Positions 1 through 14,186 are shown, numbered from the stretch's first letter. The stretch: 64,000 nucleotides of DNA from Thermococcus sp. JdF3 (GCF_012027495.1 NZ_SNUK01000005.1:62001-126000); one strand, 5' to 3'. Translations and numbers: made by a program. Notes: generated by a model from the sequence alone, not told the origin.

Positions 1-2
1 TG

Positions 3-1181
3 GAGGAGGACGTTATGAAGAAGCTGGGGGGACACTACGTTGCCCCAGAGGTGCGTTCGAGCTCGGGATTCATAGGAAGTGTCTTCCACTCCCTTGGGAA
101 GGCGATAAAGGCAAGGCCCCACGCGTTTCTCGGGGCGGTTTTTCTGGTCACCCTGATCTTCGCCTACGGTGTGACGCAGGTTACAACCGAGGTGAGGCTG
201 GAAAAGTTCATCCCCCCAGGAATGCCCGAGATAGAGGCACTCATGGACGTGAGAACTGAGTTTGGGGGCCAGGACGAGCTGTACGTGCTGGTGAGGGCGG
301 ACGACGTTAGGAACCCCGCCATCGTGAGGGCCATGTACCGCTTCGAGAATCAGGTGAAGGCGGACTCCTACTACAACGGGGTTTTCAGCTCCGAGAGCCT
401 GGCCGACGTCGTTTACAGGCAGTACGGCTACATTCCAAACGACGATGAAAAGATAAAGGAGGCACTGGCCTCATACCAGGGATCCGGCCTGGTCTCATCG
501 GATTACTCAATGGCAGTGATCAAGTTCACGGGGGACTTCGGCGGTGCGAGTATGGACGAGTTCAGGAGGATAATGCGCTATTTCGAGGATGAGACCGCGC
601 TGGCCCAGGGGACGGAGTTTCCGCCCGGGGTGAGGCTGGCCCTGACCGGCGACCTGTACCTGAACTACGTCCTCGACCAGCTCACCAGCGTTGAGATAAA
701 CCGCATCTCCACCTACGGAACGATCTTCGTTGTCCTCATCGTCATGCTCCTCTTCAGAAGAGTCCGGGTGGCCCTGGCAATGATAACCCCCATGTTCCTC
801 GGGGCGCTCTGGACCGTGGGCTTCATGGGGCTCGCGGGCATTCCATTCACCCAGAGCCTCGCGGGGGTTATATCCATGATAGTCGGCCTGGGCGTCGATT
901 ACGGCATGCACCTCACCCATCGCTTCCTGGAGGAGATGAACGAGGGCAGCACGCGGCCGATAGTCACGGCCGTAGGGAGCGTCGGGCCTGGCATACTCGC
1001 AGGTGCGCTGACGACCGCGGGAGGATTTCTGGCGCTCCTCGCGGGTGAGCTTCCAACGATACACGACTTCGGGGTAACCCTTGCCTTTGGAATATTCGCC
1101 TCGATGATGGCCACGTACCTCGTCACGCCCGCGCTGCTGCAGGTCTTCTACGGACGGAATATCGGAGGTGATAGGGAATGA
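3..1181 (+). CDS. RND/MMPL-family exporter, C-terminal half (partial, continues upstream)
   Basis: The reading frame is open to the left edge, so this is the 3' part of a larger gene; the ATG at 15 is probably internal. It encodes the second half of an RND-type pump: one membrane span (about residues 38-58), an extracytoplasmic domain of about 180 residues, then five spans, including the GLGVDYGMHLTHRF segment typical of the MMPL/SSD core. Such pumps move hydrophobic substrates using the ion gradient. It overlaps the next gene by 4 bases (ATGA), so the two are probably translated together and the secreted protein downstream is a likely partner. The substrate cannot be read from the sequence. 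Confidence 0.85.
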   Translation, partial: EEDVMKKLGGHYVAPEVRSSSGFIGSVFHSLGKAIKARPHAFLGAVFLVTLIFAYGVTQVTTEVRLEKFIPPGMPEIEALMDVRTEFGGQDELYVLVRADDVRNPAIVRAMYRFENQVKADSYYNGVFSSESLADVVYRQYGYIPNDDEKIKEALASYQGSGLVSSDYSMAVIKFTGDFGGASMDEFRRIMRYFEDETALAQGTEFPPGVRLALTGDLYLNYVLDQLTSVEINRISTYGTIFVVLIVMLLFRRVRVALAMITPMFLGALWTVGFMGLAGIPFTQSLAGVISMIVGLGVDYGMHLTHRFLEEMNEGSTRPIVTAVGSVGPGILAGALTTAGGFLALLAGELPTIHDFGVTLAFGIFASMMATYLVTPALLQVFYGRNIGGDRE

Positions 1182-3535
1182 AAAAGGCCGCGCTCATGGT
1201 CATTTTAATGCTCATTCTCCCGCTGGGAGGAAAGCCTGCCCTTGCAACGTACGAGGCCCTCCTCTTCGACGGATACATGGATAAAGGGGAATCGATCCTA
1301 GTGGGGCCCCTCGTGATAACCCTGGTGGACACGACGGTCAACTACACCACGGGGGATGAATACGCACTGTTCATAATAACAAAGGACGGTCAGCTAATCG
1401 GAGGAGAGTACGTCACCATATACGTCCCGGATCCCGAAAAGATGGCACGTCTTCTGGCAAATCCGGAGTTCCTGGTAGCCCTGGCCGAAACCCGGGGCTA
1501 TGACGTGGAGGAGTGCGCGGGATACGTGAACGACACCGCGGAGTTCAACGCCTGCCTGCTGGCCAATGCCTACGGCTTCTACCAGTGGCTCAACCACGCG
1601 TCCCCCGAGGAGATAGCAAAGGCGGTTATGCAGACCATAGACGAACATCCGGAGCTTGGAATAACGAAGGAGGACGTTACCAAACCGATAACATACCCCA
1701 AATCGATGCCGATCAAAGAGGGCGATACCGTGGAGTTCACTGTGGATAACAGAACGGTCACGCTGAGCGTTCCTGAGGTCTACCCCAACGTCGCCAGGGT
1801 GATTGTGAACGGACCTCCCCAGTGGAAGGGAGCCACGGCCCCCGGAAACATCGTATCGACCGTCAGGATCACGGAGTACGTGCATCCCGGGGACACAGCG
1901 ACGGTGGAGGTAACGCTGAAGAACGAGGGTGCCACAAAGGCCAGATACGTTAACGTCTTCGTATCCCCCGAGCCAATAGCGTTCAACAACACCCCCTCCC
2001 TCGCCAGCGGTCTCTCCACGGTTCTCTCCCAGGAGGTCTTCTATCCAAAGTGGAGCTCGGTCCAGTACGTGGAGTACATCGAACCCAAGGGGAGCACCAC
2101 GCTGACCTTCAAGATTAAGATAAACCCCAACGCGGACGTCGGGATATATCCAGTGTACGTGGGCATCATCTACTTCACCGGGATAGGAGAAAACATGCGC
2201 ATGGTCCAGTCATACAACGTGGTCGCGCTGAGGATATATCAGAAGCGCAGTGCGTTCGTTGAGATAACCAGGGTTGAGACCGAACCGATGGAGATAAGCC
2301 CCGGAGATACCTTTACCGTGCGCTTTACCCTGGAGAACCCCGGCGCCGAGCCGGTTAAGGCCCTCAGCCTGAAGATAAGCTCATACAAAGTGCCCGTCCA
2401 GGGAGAGATAAAGAACGTTGATCTCTCGGCACTCTCGCAGCTTCCACTGCAGGGGAGCGAGCAGCTCAGCGGAAGCCTTCAGGACGCGCTCAATCAGATA
2501 ATGGCCCAGCTCGCCAAGCAGAACATAGAGGCATTCCTGCCCATTGGAGAGGACAACGTGAAGTACGTGGCGGAACTTCAGCCGGGGGATAAAACGACCC
2601 TCGAGTTCAGAATCAAGGCCAACGACAGGCTGGAGAACGGCATATACCCGCTCAGGATAGAGCTGAAGTACCTCACCGAACCGAACGAGGAGGAGATAAC
2701 CGACGAAAGGCTGGTGGGAATAGACGTAACCGGAAGGGCGCAACTGATACTCTCAAAGGTCTCAACGTCCCCGGGCAAGATAATCCCCGGAACCGACAAC
2801 ATCGAGGTGAGCTTCCAGGTGGACAACGTCGGGACCGGGACTGCAAGGACAGTGACAGTGAAACCAATGCCGGAGTGGCCCTTCTCACTCAGCGAGAGCA
2901 GCGAGCAGATGCTCGGCCTCGGAAGCCTGGGGAAAGGTGACTCCGCACAGTCATCCTTCAAGATAAACGTCGCCAATAACGCCAGTTCGGGAACCTACGA
3001 GATACCGCTGCTCGTGACCTACACCAACGACCTTGGTATAACGAAGAACGTCACGCTCAGGGTTCCGGTCATAATCGGCGCGAAGCCGAACATCGAGGTG
3101 GTCGGGGTACGCTTCGACCCCGAACCCCTCCAGGGAGAGGCCGTCAACGTCTACATCAAACTGAAGAACACCGGCGGCGAGAAGGCTACAAGCGTTCTCA
3201 TCGAGGGCGTCGTGAAGGCGGATCAGCCCTTCAGCCTGGACAAGAGGACGGATTACATCGGCGATCTCGCCCCGGGGGCGGTCGGGGAAGGCGTGATAGT
3301 CCTCAGGATAGACAAGAACGCGATACCCAAGGACTACAGCATAGGACTGCGGATAAGGGCCGTCGGTGACCCCAACCAGGGGGACGACAACGTCTACGTC
3401 TTCGAGAGAACCGTCGTCATGACCGTGGGGGAGAACACGAAGACCGAGAGCAACCTCAGAAACCTGGCGATCGCCATCGGGGTCCTGGTGGTTGTAGTGG
3501 TGCTCTACACGTACATGAGGGGAAGGAGGAAGTGA
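1178..3535 (+). CDS. Secreted COG1361-type S-layer-like protein with C-terminal membrane anchor
   Basis: 785 residues. It has an N-terminal signal peptide (residues 1-23, cleavage near ALA-TYE), several repeated beta-sandwich modules of the NEW3/CARDB kind (for example around residues 245-350, 380-510, 540-640 and 650-750), and one C-terminal span followed by a short basic tail (RGRRK). Two cysteines about 15 residues apart near residue 115 could form a disulfide. Proteins of this build sit outside the membrane and are often encoded beside RND pumps in Thermococcales. The 4-base overlap with the pump gene supports a joint extracytoplasmic role in export or envelope assembly. Function is inferred from architecture and position. 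Confidence 0.8.
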   Translation: MKKAALMVILMLILPLGGKPALATYEALLFDGYMDKGESILVGPLVITLVDTTVNYTTGDEYALFIITKDGQLIGGEYVTIYVPDPEKMARLLANPEFLVALAETRGYDVEECAGYVNDTAEFNACLLANAYGFYQWLNHASPEEIAKAVMQTIDEHPELGITKEDVTKPITYPKSMPIKEGDTVEFTVDNRTVTLSVPEVYPNVARVIVNGPPQWKGATAPGNIVSTVRITEYVHPGDTATVEVTLKNEGATKARYVNVFVSPEPIAFNNTPSLASGLSTVLSQEVFYPKWSSVQYVEYIEPKGSTTLTFKIKINPNADVGIYPVYVGIIYFTGIGENMRMVQSYNVVALRIYQKRSAFVEITRVETEPMEISPGDTFTVRFTLENPGAEPVKALSLKISSYKVPVQGEIKNVDLSALSQLPLQGSEQLSGSLQDALNQIMAQLAKQNIEAFLPIGEDNVKYVAELQPGDKTTLEFRIKANDRLENGIYPLRIELKYLTEPNEEEITDERLVGIDVTGRAQLILSKVSTSPGKIIPGTDNIEVSFQVDNVGTGTARTVTVKPMPEWPFSLSESSEQMLGLGSLGKGDSAQSSFKINVANNASSGTYEIPLLVTYTNDLGITKNVTLRVPVIIGAKPNIEVVGVRFDPEPLQGEAVNVYIKLKNTGGEKATSVLIEGVVKADQPFSLDKRTDYIGDLAPGAVGEGVIVLRIDKNAIPKDYSIGLRIRAVGDPNQGDDNVYVFERTVVMTVGENTKTESNLRNLAIAIGVLVVVVVLYTYMRGRRK

Positions 3536-3584
3536 GCGGTAGCTTTAAACGGGCTTTGAATATAGAAATCCAAAGGTGGGAGAA

Positions 3585-4490
3585 ATGAACCTCAAGTACC
3601 TCCTCCTCGGACTGGCGTTAATCTTCATCGTCTGGGTGGGCTACGTCGCCTACGCGGCCTACACCCTCAGCCCCCGCGTTAGCGCCCAGTGGGGCTACGT
3701 GGACGAGGAAACAACCGAGATATGGATAGACGCAAAGCTCAACAGGCCCCTCCTCATCCCCGCCTCGATAGAGAACATGACCATAGAGTTCACCGGGATA
3801 CCCATCGCACGGGTCGAGAGGTTCGACTACAGCGCAACCGGCAGTGACGTGAGCATGGTTATGGCGATCGACAACCACAACCTCGTTCGCTCCCTCGCCA
3901 GGTACCTCGATGATGGACAGCGGGGCACGGTTCTCATAACCCTCCACGGGAAGCTCCTGAAGGTGATACCCGTCGATGCGGACATTCGGCAGGAGATAAG
4001 CGAGAACGTGCTGGCGTACCTCAACCTCACCGCGGAGAGCAGGGAGCTCGCGGGGGGACTGGTCAAGAGCCCGGCGCTGGTTGAGACGACCTTCGACTGG
4101 GCCGGTGAGAGGGACGGAAAGGCCGTTATCATAGCCCATATGAAGTTCTACAATCCCAACCGGTTCCCGGTTCCGGTGAGCAACGTGAGCTTCGACGCCT
4201 ACGCCAGCGGTATTAGAATCGGCTACGGGAAGACCATCAAAGGGGCAATCATACCGGCCAACGGTTACGCGACCATCGACGTCGAAACCTACATCGAAGA
4301 GGACTCCCTGCCGAAGGTCTGGGCGATACACATCAAGAGCGGTGAGGTCAGCAAGGTCAGGGCGGATATATTCTTCGACCTGAACGTTATGGACCAGCAC
4401 TACAGCGTGAAACTCGCCAGCTACGAAGAAACCATCCAAACAGACATAATGGGCGAGCTCAACAGGATGCTCGGGGATATGCTCGGATGA
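3585..4490 (+). CDS. Membrane-anchored LEA14-like (LEA type 2) protein
   Basis: 301 residues from ATG 3585, chosen because GGTGGGA lies six bases upstream; an in-frame GTG at 3576 is part of that ribosome binding site. One N-terminal span (residues 5-25) is followed by two extracytoplasmic domains. The second contains the pattern FYNPNRFPVPVSNVSFDAY, typical of LEA14/WHy desiccation-type beta-sandwich proteins. A TATA-like TTTAAA at 3544-3549 suggests its own transcript. Family members are linked to stress tolerance or envelope structure, but no role is established for the archaeal form, so the name describes the fold. Confidence 0.7.
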   Translation: MNLKYLLLGLALIFIVWVGYVAYAAYTLSPRVSAQWGYVDEETTEIWIDAKLNRPLLIPASIENMTIEFTGIPIARVERFDYSATGSDVSMVMAIDNHNLVRSLARYLDDGQRGTVLITLHGKLLKVIPVDADIRQEISENVLAYLNLTAESRELAGGLVKSPALVETTFDWAGERDGKAVIIAHMKFYNPNRFPVPVSNVSFDAYASGIRIGYGKTIKGAIIPANGYATIDVETYIEEDSLPKVWAIHIKSGEVSKVRADIFFDLNVMDQHYSVKLASYEETIQTDIMGELNRMLGDMLG

Positions 4491-4533
4491 AAGTTTTTAA
4501 GGGGCCTTTCTTTTTCCCTCTCTGGTGGGAAAA

Positions 4534-5052
4534 ATGAACGTGAGAGAGATTCACGAATTCCTCAACGAGATGTGGGAGAGCATATTCATCCTCAACGAGG
4601 AGCTTAAGCTCGAGCTCCCTAGAGAGGGCTTCAGGGTAGAGGACGTTGAGGAGGCCTTCGGTGCATACCTCTTCCTGGACGGTGAGTGGAGACTCATGAA
4701 GTACCCGCACCCGGCCTTTGAGATAAAACCCCAGATTGAGGCTGGCGCGACGCCGGAGAGCTACTACTTCGTCGTCGCCGTTCCAAAGGAAAGGATAAGC
4801 GAGAACTTCGTGGGTCTGTTCGTTGAGATATTCCCAAGGAGCTTCATATACGGCGCCCGGGATTTCCTCAGCGACGTATACAACTGGAGGCGCGACGGAA
4901 GGGCCTCCCCGACCGAGATACTGGAGAAAATCGAAGGGAGCAGTGAAAACCTCTTCCAGTTCGAGGCGAACTTCGGGAGCGCCGGGGCACTGAAGCAGGG
5001 GATTCTGAGGCTGATAGACCTCGGAAAGCGCTTTGAAATCTTCGACCTCTGA
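4534..5052 (+). CDS. Conserved Thermococcales protein, resembles DUF3201 (PH1010 type)
   Basis: 172 residues from ATG 4534, preceded by GGTGGGA; the GTG at 4525 falls inside that signal. A strong promoter (GAAAGTTTTTAAGG at 4490-4503) lies about 30 bases upstream. The product is soluble and acidic, with no signal peptide or span, and has a mixed helix/strand pattern ending in the LGKRFEIFDL tail. I recall the family as DUF3201, known from a Pyrococcus structure with no assigned function; that match is from memory. It is followed after 9 bases by the tRNA methyltransferase gene, so the two are probably co-transcribed. Confidence 0.7.
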   Translation: MNVREIHEFLNEMWESIFILNEELKLELPREGFRVEDVEEAFGAYLFLDGEWRLMKYPHPAFEIKPQIEAGATPESYYFVVAVPKERISENFVGLFVEIFPRSFIYGARDFLSDVYNWRRDGRASPTEILEKIEGSSENLFQFEANFGSAGALKQGILRLIDLGKRFEIFDL

Positions 5053-5061
5053 GGTGTCGCC

Positions 5062-6213
5062 ATGAAACCGGAGGAAGCATTTCCTGAAGAGCTCAGGGAG
5101 TACTACCGCAGCCTTTTTGGGGAGGAAGCGGAGGATATAATGGCAGCCCTCAGAACGCCGGTGGAGAAGTACTACATACGGGTGAACACCCTGAAGACGA
5201 GCAGGCAGAAGCTCATGGGAATACTCAGGAAGGAGGGCCTCAAGCCAAAGCGAAGTCCCTACCTCAGGGAGGGGATATACTTCGAGCGCGAAGGCCCAAA
5301 CTTCCCGGACGACTACGAGCCCGGCCTCCCTGTCGTCCGCGCCAACAAGTTCGCGAGCGAGAGCGTCTATCAGGGTGCGATGCTCTACGCGCCAGGGGTT
5401 CTGCAGGCGGACAAAAAAATCAAGCCCGGTGACGAGGTCGAGATACGCGACCCGAGGGGACTGCTCGTCGGGATAGGAATAGCGAGAATGAGCGCCAAGG
5501 AGATGATAGTTTCAACCAGGGGCCTGGCGGTGGAGGTCACCCTGCCGAAGTTCAAGCTTCCGAGCCTCAGCGAGCTTGAGTCCTTTAGAGAGGGCCTCTT
5601 CTACGCCCAGAGCCTGCCCTCGATGGTGGTCGCCCACGTTCTGGAACCGGGCGAAGAGGAGCTGATAATCGACATGGCGGCCGCCCCCGGCGGTAAGACG
5701 AGCCACATCGCCCAGCTGATGCAGAACAGGGGCGAGATAATAGCCATCGACAAGTCGCGCAACAGGTTGAAAAAGATGGAGGAGGAGCTGGAGAGGCTCG
5801 GCGTAAAGAACGTTAAGCTGATCCACATGGACTCAAGGAAGCTCCCGGAGCTGGGAATCGAGGCGGACAAGATACTGCTCGACGCACCGTGCACCGCTTT
5901 GGGAATAAGACCGAAGCTGTGGGAGAGCAGGACGCCAAAGGACATCGAGGCCACCGCACGCTACCAGAGGCACTTCATAAACGCCGCCATAAAATCCCTC
6001 AGGAAGGGCGGTGTTCTCGTCTACTCGACCTGCACGCTCAGCTACGAGGAGAACGAGGCCAACGTAAAGTACATCATGAGCAAAGGTTTAAAGCTCGAAG
6101 AGCAGAGCCCCTTCATAGGTTCGAGCGGTATGGGAATTGACGAGGTTCAGCGCTTCTACCCCAACAGGCACCTGACCCAGGGCTTCTTCATAGCCCGATT
6201 TAGGAAGGTGTAG
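5062..6213 (+). CDS. tRNA (cytosine-C5) methyltransferase, NSUN6-like, with internal PUA domain
   Basis: 383 residues. Domain order is an N-terminal RsmB-like region (1-85), a PUA RNA-binding domain (about 90-165, beginning VVRANKFASESVYQGA), then a Rossmann methyltransferase domain. SAM-binding MAAAPGGKTSHIAQ and the two catalytic cysteine motifs DAPCTALG and YSTCTLS are intact. A PUA inserted ahead of the catalytic domain is the mark of the NSUN6 branch; the archaeal member is known to make m5C72 in the tRNA acceptor stem. GAGGTG precedes the ATG by five bases and overlaps the upstream stop, indicating coupled translation. Assignment to NSUN6 rather than another NSUN group is inference from the PUA. 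Confidence 0.85.
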   Translation: MKPEEAFPEELREYYRSLFGEEAEDIMAALRTPVEKYYIRVNTLKTSRQKLMGILRKEGLKPKRSPYLREGIYFEREGPNFPDDYEPGLPVVRANKFASESVYQGAMLYAPGVLQADKKIKPGDEVEIRDPRGLLVGIGIARMSAKEMIVSTRGLAVEVTLPKFKLPSLSELESFREGLFYAQSLPSMVVAHVLEPGEEELIIDMAAAPGGKTSHIAQLMQNRGEIIAIDKSRNRLKKMEEELERLGVKNVKLIHMDSRKLPELGIEADKILLDAPCTALGIRPKLWESRTPKDIEATARYQRHFINAAIKSLRKGGVLVYSTCTLSYEENEANVKYIMSKGLKLEEQSPFIGSSGMGIDEVQRFYPNRHLTQGFFIARFRKV

Positions 6214-6215
6214 CG

Positions 6216-7241
6216 ATGGAGTGGAAGAAGTACTCCCTCCTGGGCCTCGGTCTGCTCATAATAATCCTCCTGGTCTGGTGGGCCGGCCTAGAGGACGTCA
6301 TCGAGATACTCAAGACGGCCAGGCTGAACTACTTCCTCCTGGCGGTTCTGGCCTACGTCGCGGCAGTCATCATGTGGGCGCTGCGCTGGCGCGTCCTGTT
6401 AAAGAGCCTCGGAATTAACGCCCCATTCAGAACGATAGTCGCGGGTCTCTTCGTGGGCGTCTTCATAAACAACGTAACCCCCGGCGCCAGGGGCGGCGGC
6501 GAGCCCGTCAGGATGTACTACATCTCCAAGCACACCAAGCAGCCCTACGGCCACGTTTTTGCCACCGTGATGATGGATAGAATAATGGACGTCATCCCGG
6601 TCGTCGTCATGCTCCTTCTCGCCACGGTCTACGTCTACAACCTCGGCTCCTTCTCGCTCACTCTGACACTGCTCCTCCTCAACGTATTCTTCGCCATAAT
6701 AACCCTCGCCACCGTTGGGATACTCCTGAGCGAGAGGAAGACGAAGGGAATCCTTTACTGGTTCTACCGCCTCTTCGGCAGGATAATGCCCAAGAAGGCA
6801 GCCAAGTACGAAGAGAAGTTCGTCCACGCCGTCGAGGTGAGCGTTCCCCAGTTCCAGGAAAACTTCAAACTCCTGATGAGGCACAAGGTGGCCTTCACGC
6901 TGTCCCTGATTTACTCCTTCGCCTTCTGGTTCCTCGTCCTGCTCCGCTCCTACTTCATCTTTATCAGCATAAACAGCCCGATAAGGCTCCTCGATGTCAT
7001 GGTCGTCCAGATGATAGGCATAGTGGTGGGAATGTTCATGATAATCCCCGGCGGAGCGGGAATAATAGAGGCCATAAACTCGGCCGTTTACGTTCTTCTG
7101 GGCATAAACAAGGAGATAGCAGTGACCGCAACGTTGCTGGAGAGGCTGATATCCTACTGGGCGCCAACGGCGATAGGAGGCGGTATAATGACCCACTTTG
7201 GCATCAAGGTGAGCGAAGAGAGGAAGGAGGAAAAGGTATAA
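6216..7241 (+). CDS. UPF0104 / LPG-synthase-like integral membrane protein (copy 1)
   Basis: 341 residues with about seven to eight membrane spans. It belongs to the UPF0104 (TIGR00374) flippase-like group related to the membrane domain of bacterial MprF and to AglD-like proteins. Recognisable segments are ALRWRVLLKSLGI, FVGVFINNVTPGARGGGEP, VMMDRIMDVIPV and [14 protein letters not shown], which carry the conserved small-residue and Pro/Gly turns. Such proteins are proposed to move lipids or lipid-linked sugars across the membrane. It starts two bases after the methyltransferase gene, with AAGGTG as ribosome binding site, and a close paralogue follows. The exact substrate is unknown. Confidence 0.85.
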   Translation: MEWKKYSLLGLGLLIIILLVWWAGLEDVIEILKTARLNYFLLAVLAYVAAVIMWALRWRVLLKSLGINAPFRTIVAGLFVGVFINNVTPGARGGGEPVRMYYISKHTKQPYGHVFATVMMDRIMDVIPVVVMLLLATVYVYNLGSFSLTLTLLLLNVFFAIITLATVGILLSERKTKGILYWFYRLFGRIMPKKAAKYEEKFVHAVEVSVPQFQENFKLLMRHKVAFTLSLIYSFAFWFLVLLRSYFIFISINSPIRLLDVMVVQMIGIVVGMFMIIPGGAGIIEAINSAVYVLLGINKEIAVTATLLERLISYWAPTAIGGGIMTHFGIKVSEERKEEKV

Positions 7242-7245
7242 ATCC
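7229..7245 (+). promoter_or_regulatory. Promoter of second UPF0104 gene
   Basis: AAAAGGTATAAATCC, a BRE/TATA pair overlapping the end of the first UPF0104 gene. A transcript would begin near 7264, which rules out ATG 7263 as the start and favours ATG 7281. Confidence 0.55.
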
Positions 7246-7280
7246 AATGCCTTAGTAGTTCAATGTTAGCGGTGTTGGGA

Positions 7281-8366
7281 ATGGACAAAAAGAAAATCGC
7301 ATTCTTCGCCGGCGCACTTATAGTAATCGGCGCCCTGATAAATTGGGCCGGAGCCCAGGGAATAGCCGAAATCCTCCGGGATTCGGACGTTAAGTACTTC
7401 CTCCTCGCCATCCTCGTTTACGTTCTCACCCTGGTCACCTGGGCGCTCCGCTGGAAGGTTCTCCTCAAGGGGCTCGGGATAAAGGTCTCGTTCAGGGCAG
7501 TTTTCTCGGCCATATTCGTCGGGATGTTCTTCAACAACATCAGCCCCGGTGCCAAGGGGCTGGGGGAGTTCATAAGGGTCTACTACCTCGCCAAGAGGGC
7601 GAAGAGCCCCTACGGGCCGATGACCGCGAGCGTTATGATGGACAGAATTCTCGACCTGGTCCCCATCGCCGTGATGATGGTAATCGCGACCCTCCACGTC
7701 TACCGGCTCGGCGAGACCGGTCTTACAGTCCTTATAATAGTGCTCGACGCTGTTCTAATGGCCTTCTCCGCCCTCGTGATAGGCCTCCTCATGAGCGAAA
7801 CCAGGGCCCCCGGGGCCGTCTGGTGGATTTACCGGCTCTATCACAGGATATCCGCCGGAAGGGCCGAGAAGCGCAGGGACTCCTTCCGGAACATTGCGGA
7901 GGTGACCATTCCCAGGCTTCAGTCAGACTTCAGGATTCTCTCACAGGACAAGATAGCAACCGCCGTGGCGCTCTTCCACTCCTTCGTTTACTGGGGCCTG
8001 ACGATACTCCGCTACTACCTCGTCTTTCTTGCAATACGCTATCCGATAGCCTCGATGGACATAACCGTCGTTCTGGTAGTGTCCATGGTCGTCGGGATGT
8101 TCGCAATAGTGCCTGGAGGGGCGGGAATAATAGAGGCCGTCAACTCCGCGGTGTTCATCGCACTGGGGATAAACCCGGAGTACGCGGTCACGGGGGTTCT
8201 CCTGGAGAGGCTGGTATCTTACTGGGGGCCGACAGTTGTAGGCTCCTTCGTGACCGCTGGCTATGAGGCAGAGGTTCCCGAGGAGGAGCTTCCGCTACCG
8301 GCCCCGGATGGGGAAACACTGAAGAAGAGGGAAGAGGAAAATAAGGGGGAAAGGGATGGGTCATGA
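7281..8366 (+). CDS. UPF0104 / LPG-synthase-like integral membrane protein (copy 2)
   Basis: 361 residues from ATG 7281, chosen because GGTG lies six bases upstream and the TATA box at 7235-7242 would start transcription near the earlier ATG at 7263. The whole length aligns with the preceding gene ([58 protein letters not shown]), so the pair is a tandem duplication followed by divergence. Copy 2 adds a charged cytoplasmic tail rich in Glu and Lys after the last span. It overlaps the NAD kinase gene by 4 bases (ATGA). A role in lipid or glycolipid translocation is inferred from the family. Confidence 0.85.
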   Translation: MDKKKIAFFAGALIVIGALINWAGAQGIAEILRDSDVKYFLLAILVYVLTLVTWALRWKVLLKGLGIKVSFRAVFSAIFVGMFFNNISPGAKGLGEFIRVYYLAKRAKSPYGPMTASVMMDRILDLVPIAVMMVIATLHVYRLGETGLTVLIIVLDAVLMAFSALVIGLLMSETRAPGAVWWIYRLYHRISAGRAEKRRDSFRNIAEVTIPRLQSDFRILSQDKIATAVALFHSFVYWGLTILRYYLVFLAIRYPIASMDITVVLVVSMVVGMFAIVPGGAGIIEAVNSAVFIALGINPEYAVTGVLLERLVSYWGPTVVGSFVTAGYEAEVPEEELPLPAPDGETLKKREEENKGERDGS

Positions 8367-9199
8367 AGTTCGGGATAGTGGCCAGGCGGGACAAGAAGGC
8401 GGCACTCAAACTCGCCTACCGCGTCTACGACTTCCTCAAGGTCAGCGGGTACGACGTCTGCGTGGACAGCGACACCCACAGACACCTGCCGGAATTCGAG
8501 GAGACGGACGTCTGCCCGCTTGAGGACTTCGACGTGGACTTCATCATCGTTATCGGCGGCGACGGGACCATACTGCGGGTCGAACACAGGACAAAGAGGG
8601 AGATACCGATCCTCGGAATAAACATGGGTACGCTGGGATTCCTCACGGAGGTCGAGCCCCACGAGGCCTTTTTCGCCCTCAGCAAGCTCATAGAGGGGGA
8701 CTACCATATAGACGAACGCATAAAGCTGAGAACCTACCTCAACGGGGAGAACACTGTTCCAGACGCCCTCAACGAGGTGGCGATTCTGACGGGAATCCCG
8801 GGAAAGATAATCCACCTCAGGTACTACATCGAGGGCGGGCTGGCGGACGAAATCCGGGCCGACGGCCTGATAGTCTCGACGCCGACGGGCTCGACAGGCT
8901 ACTCAATGAGCGCTGGCGGTCCCTTCGTTGACCCCCGCCTGGACGTGGTCGTTATAGCCCCCCTCGCCCCCATAGCGCTGAGCTCCAGGCCGATGATAAT
9001 CCCATCCTACAGCACGATAGACGTGAGGAACCTCGCCCTCGAGAGGGAGATAATACTCGCCATAGACGGCCAGTTTTACACCTACCTGAAACCGGAGACG
9101 GAGATAACGATAAAGCTCTCACCCAGGAGGACAAAGTTCGTGCGCTTCACGGACGAGGTCTATCCAAAGTACACCGCAAGACTGAAAAACAGGTTTTAA
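8363..9199 (+). CDS. nadK: NAD kinase
   Basis: 278 residues, the usual length for archaeal NAD kinases, which phosphorylate NAD(H) to NADP(H) with ATP or polyphosphate. The nucleotide-binding GGDGTILR (about residues 71-78), the following [10 protein letters not shown], the NEVAI strand and the [21 protein letters not shown] block are all intact. The ATG overlaps the stop of the upstream membrane gene (ATGA), indicating coupling. It is followed by a short convergent gap to the DUF835 gene. Nothing suggests loss of function. Confidence 0.95.
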   Translation: MKFGIVARRDKKAALKLAYRVYDFLKVSGYDVCVDSDTHRHLPEFEETDVCPLEDFDVDFIIVIGGDGTILRVEHRTKREIPILGINMGTLGFLTEVEPHEAFFALSKLIEGDYHIDERIKLRTYLNGENTVPDALNEVAILTGIPGKIIHLRYYIEGGLADEIRADGLIVSTPTGSTGYSMSAGGPFVDPRLDVVVIAPLAPIALSSRPMIIPSYSTIDVRNLALEREIILAIDGQFYTYLKPETEITIKLSPRRTKFVRFTDEVYPKYTARLKNRF

Positions 9200-9253
9200 C
9201 CCTTCGGGCAGGCAACTCCCCAAATCCCCTCAACACAGCCATCGGGGAAAACA

Positions 9254-12451
<3,198 letters not shown>

Positions 12452-12483
12452 ATCACCACCTCCGAAAGAATCTCCACAGGCAA

Positions 12484-12499
12484 TAAAAAAGCTTATTGG
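12484..12499. promoter_or_regulatory. Divergent promoter, coaD (+) and acyl-CoA synthetase alpha (-)
   Basis: An AT block, AATAAAAAAGCTTATTGG, serves both directions. On the plus strand the TATA-like part is centred about 28 bases before ATG 12521, giving an almost leaderless coaD. On the minus strand it lies about 35 bases before GTG 12451, which has a GGAGGTGG site. Confidence 0.45.
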
Positions 12500-12520
12500 T
12501 TCGTCGCCCAAGGTACCCCC

Positions 12521-13736
<1,216 letters not shown>

Positions 13737-13756
13737 GCCCTTTTCAACTTTTTCTG
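13737..13756 (+). terminator. T-rich terminator after tpiA
   Basis: Two oligo-T runs (CCCTTTTCAACTTTTTCTGG) directly after the tpiA stop, the usual form of intrinsic termination in Thermococcales. It lies ahead of the tRNA promoter. Confidence 0.4.
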
Positions 13757-13773
13757 GAGCAGAATGGGCTTAA

Positions 13774-13784
13774 GATTTATAAGT
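13774..13784 (+). promoter_or_regulatory. tRNA-Gln promoter (TATA box)
   Basis: GATTTATAAGT, centred about 29 bases before the first base of the tRNA, so the transcript would start within a few bases of the mature 5' end. Confidence 0.6.
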
Positions 13785-13808
13785 GGAGATTCGGCTTTTC
13801 TATCGGGC

Positions 13809-13884
13809 AGCCCCGTGGTGTAGCGGCCAAGCATGCGGGACTTTGGATCCCGCGACCCGGGTTCGAATCCCGGCGGGGCTACCA
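13809..13884 (+). tRNA. tRNA-Gln (anticodon TTG)
   Basis: The cloverleaf folds fully. The acceptor stem AGCCCCG pairs with CGGGGCT; the anticodon stem CGGGA pairs with TCCCG around a seven-base loop CTTTGGA, giving anticodon TTG (Gln). The T arm contains GGTTCGAATCC. The 3' CCA is encoded (13882-13884). There is no intron. The sequence agrees with Pyrococcus tRNA-Gln as I remember it. Expression is needed for glutamine codons; in archaea charging normally goes through Glu-tRNA(Gln) amidation. Confidence 0.97.
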
Positions 13885-14186
13885 CACAAACTTCGCCTGC
13901 GCGAAGTTTGACCAAGGTTCGTAGCTCCTTTTAAAAGGCTAAAGTCTGAGTGATTTTCTACCCGAACGGTTGTTTCAAGTGAGAGAACTTTTCAAGTTGC
14001 TCCTTGATAGGGGTTTAACTTTAAAATCGACGCCCAAAGGGCCTCAAAAGAGAGCAAACCCCGTGTAAAGGTCTGTTTAAACGTGTTCTCCTTGAGAAAA
14101 CGAGCCTTCTGAGTGCAAAATCCTTGTATTATGGTCTTTTAGAGGGTGAGCTACGTGCTTTTGGTGAAGCTTTTTCCAAAAGCTTC
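13885..14186. other. Non-coding gap after tRNA-Gln
   Basis: About 300 bases with no convincing gene. A hairpin at 13888-13909 (AAACTTCGC, loop CTGC, GCGAAGTTT) immediately follows the tRNA and may help end its transcript. The remainder is AT-rich with no ribosome binding site and no duplication of the tRNA 3' end that would mark an integrated element. I see no C/D-box pattern. Confidence 0.5.

Noticed and set aside
13885-14186. Integrated element next to tRNA-Gln
   Set aside because: No duplicated tRNA 3' end and no integrase gene are present; the gap is only 300 bases.
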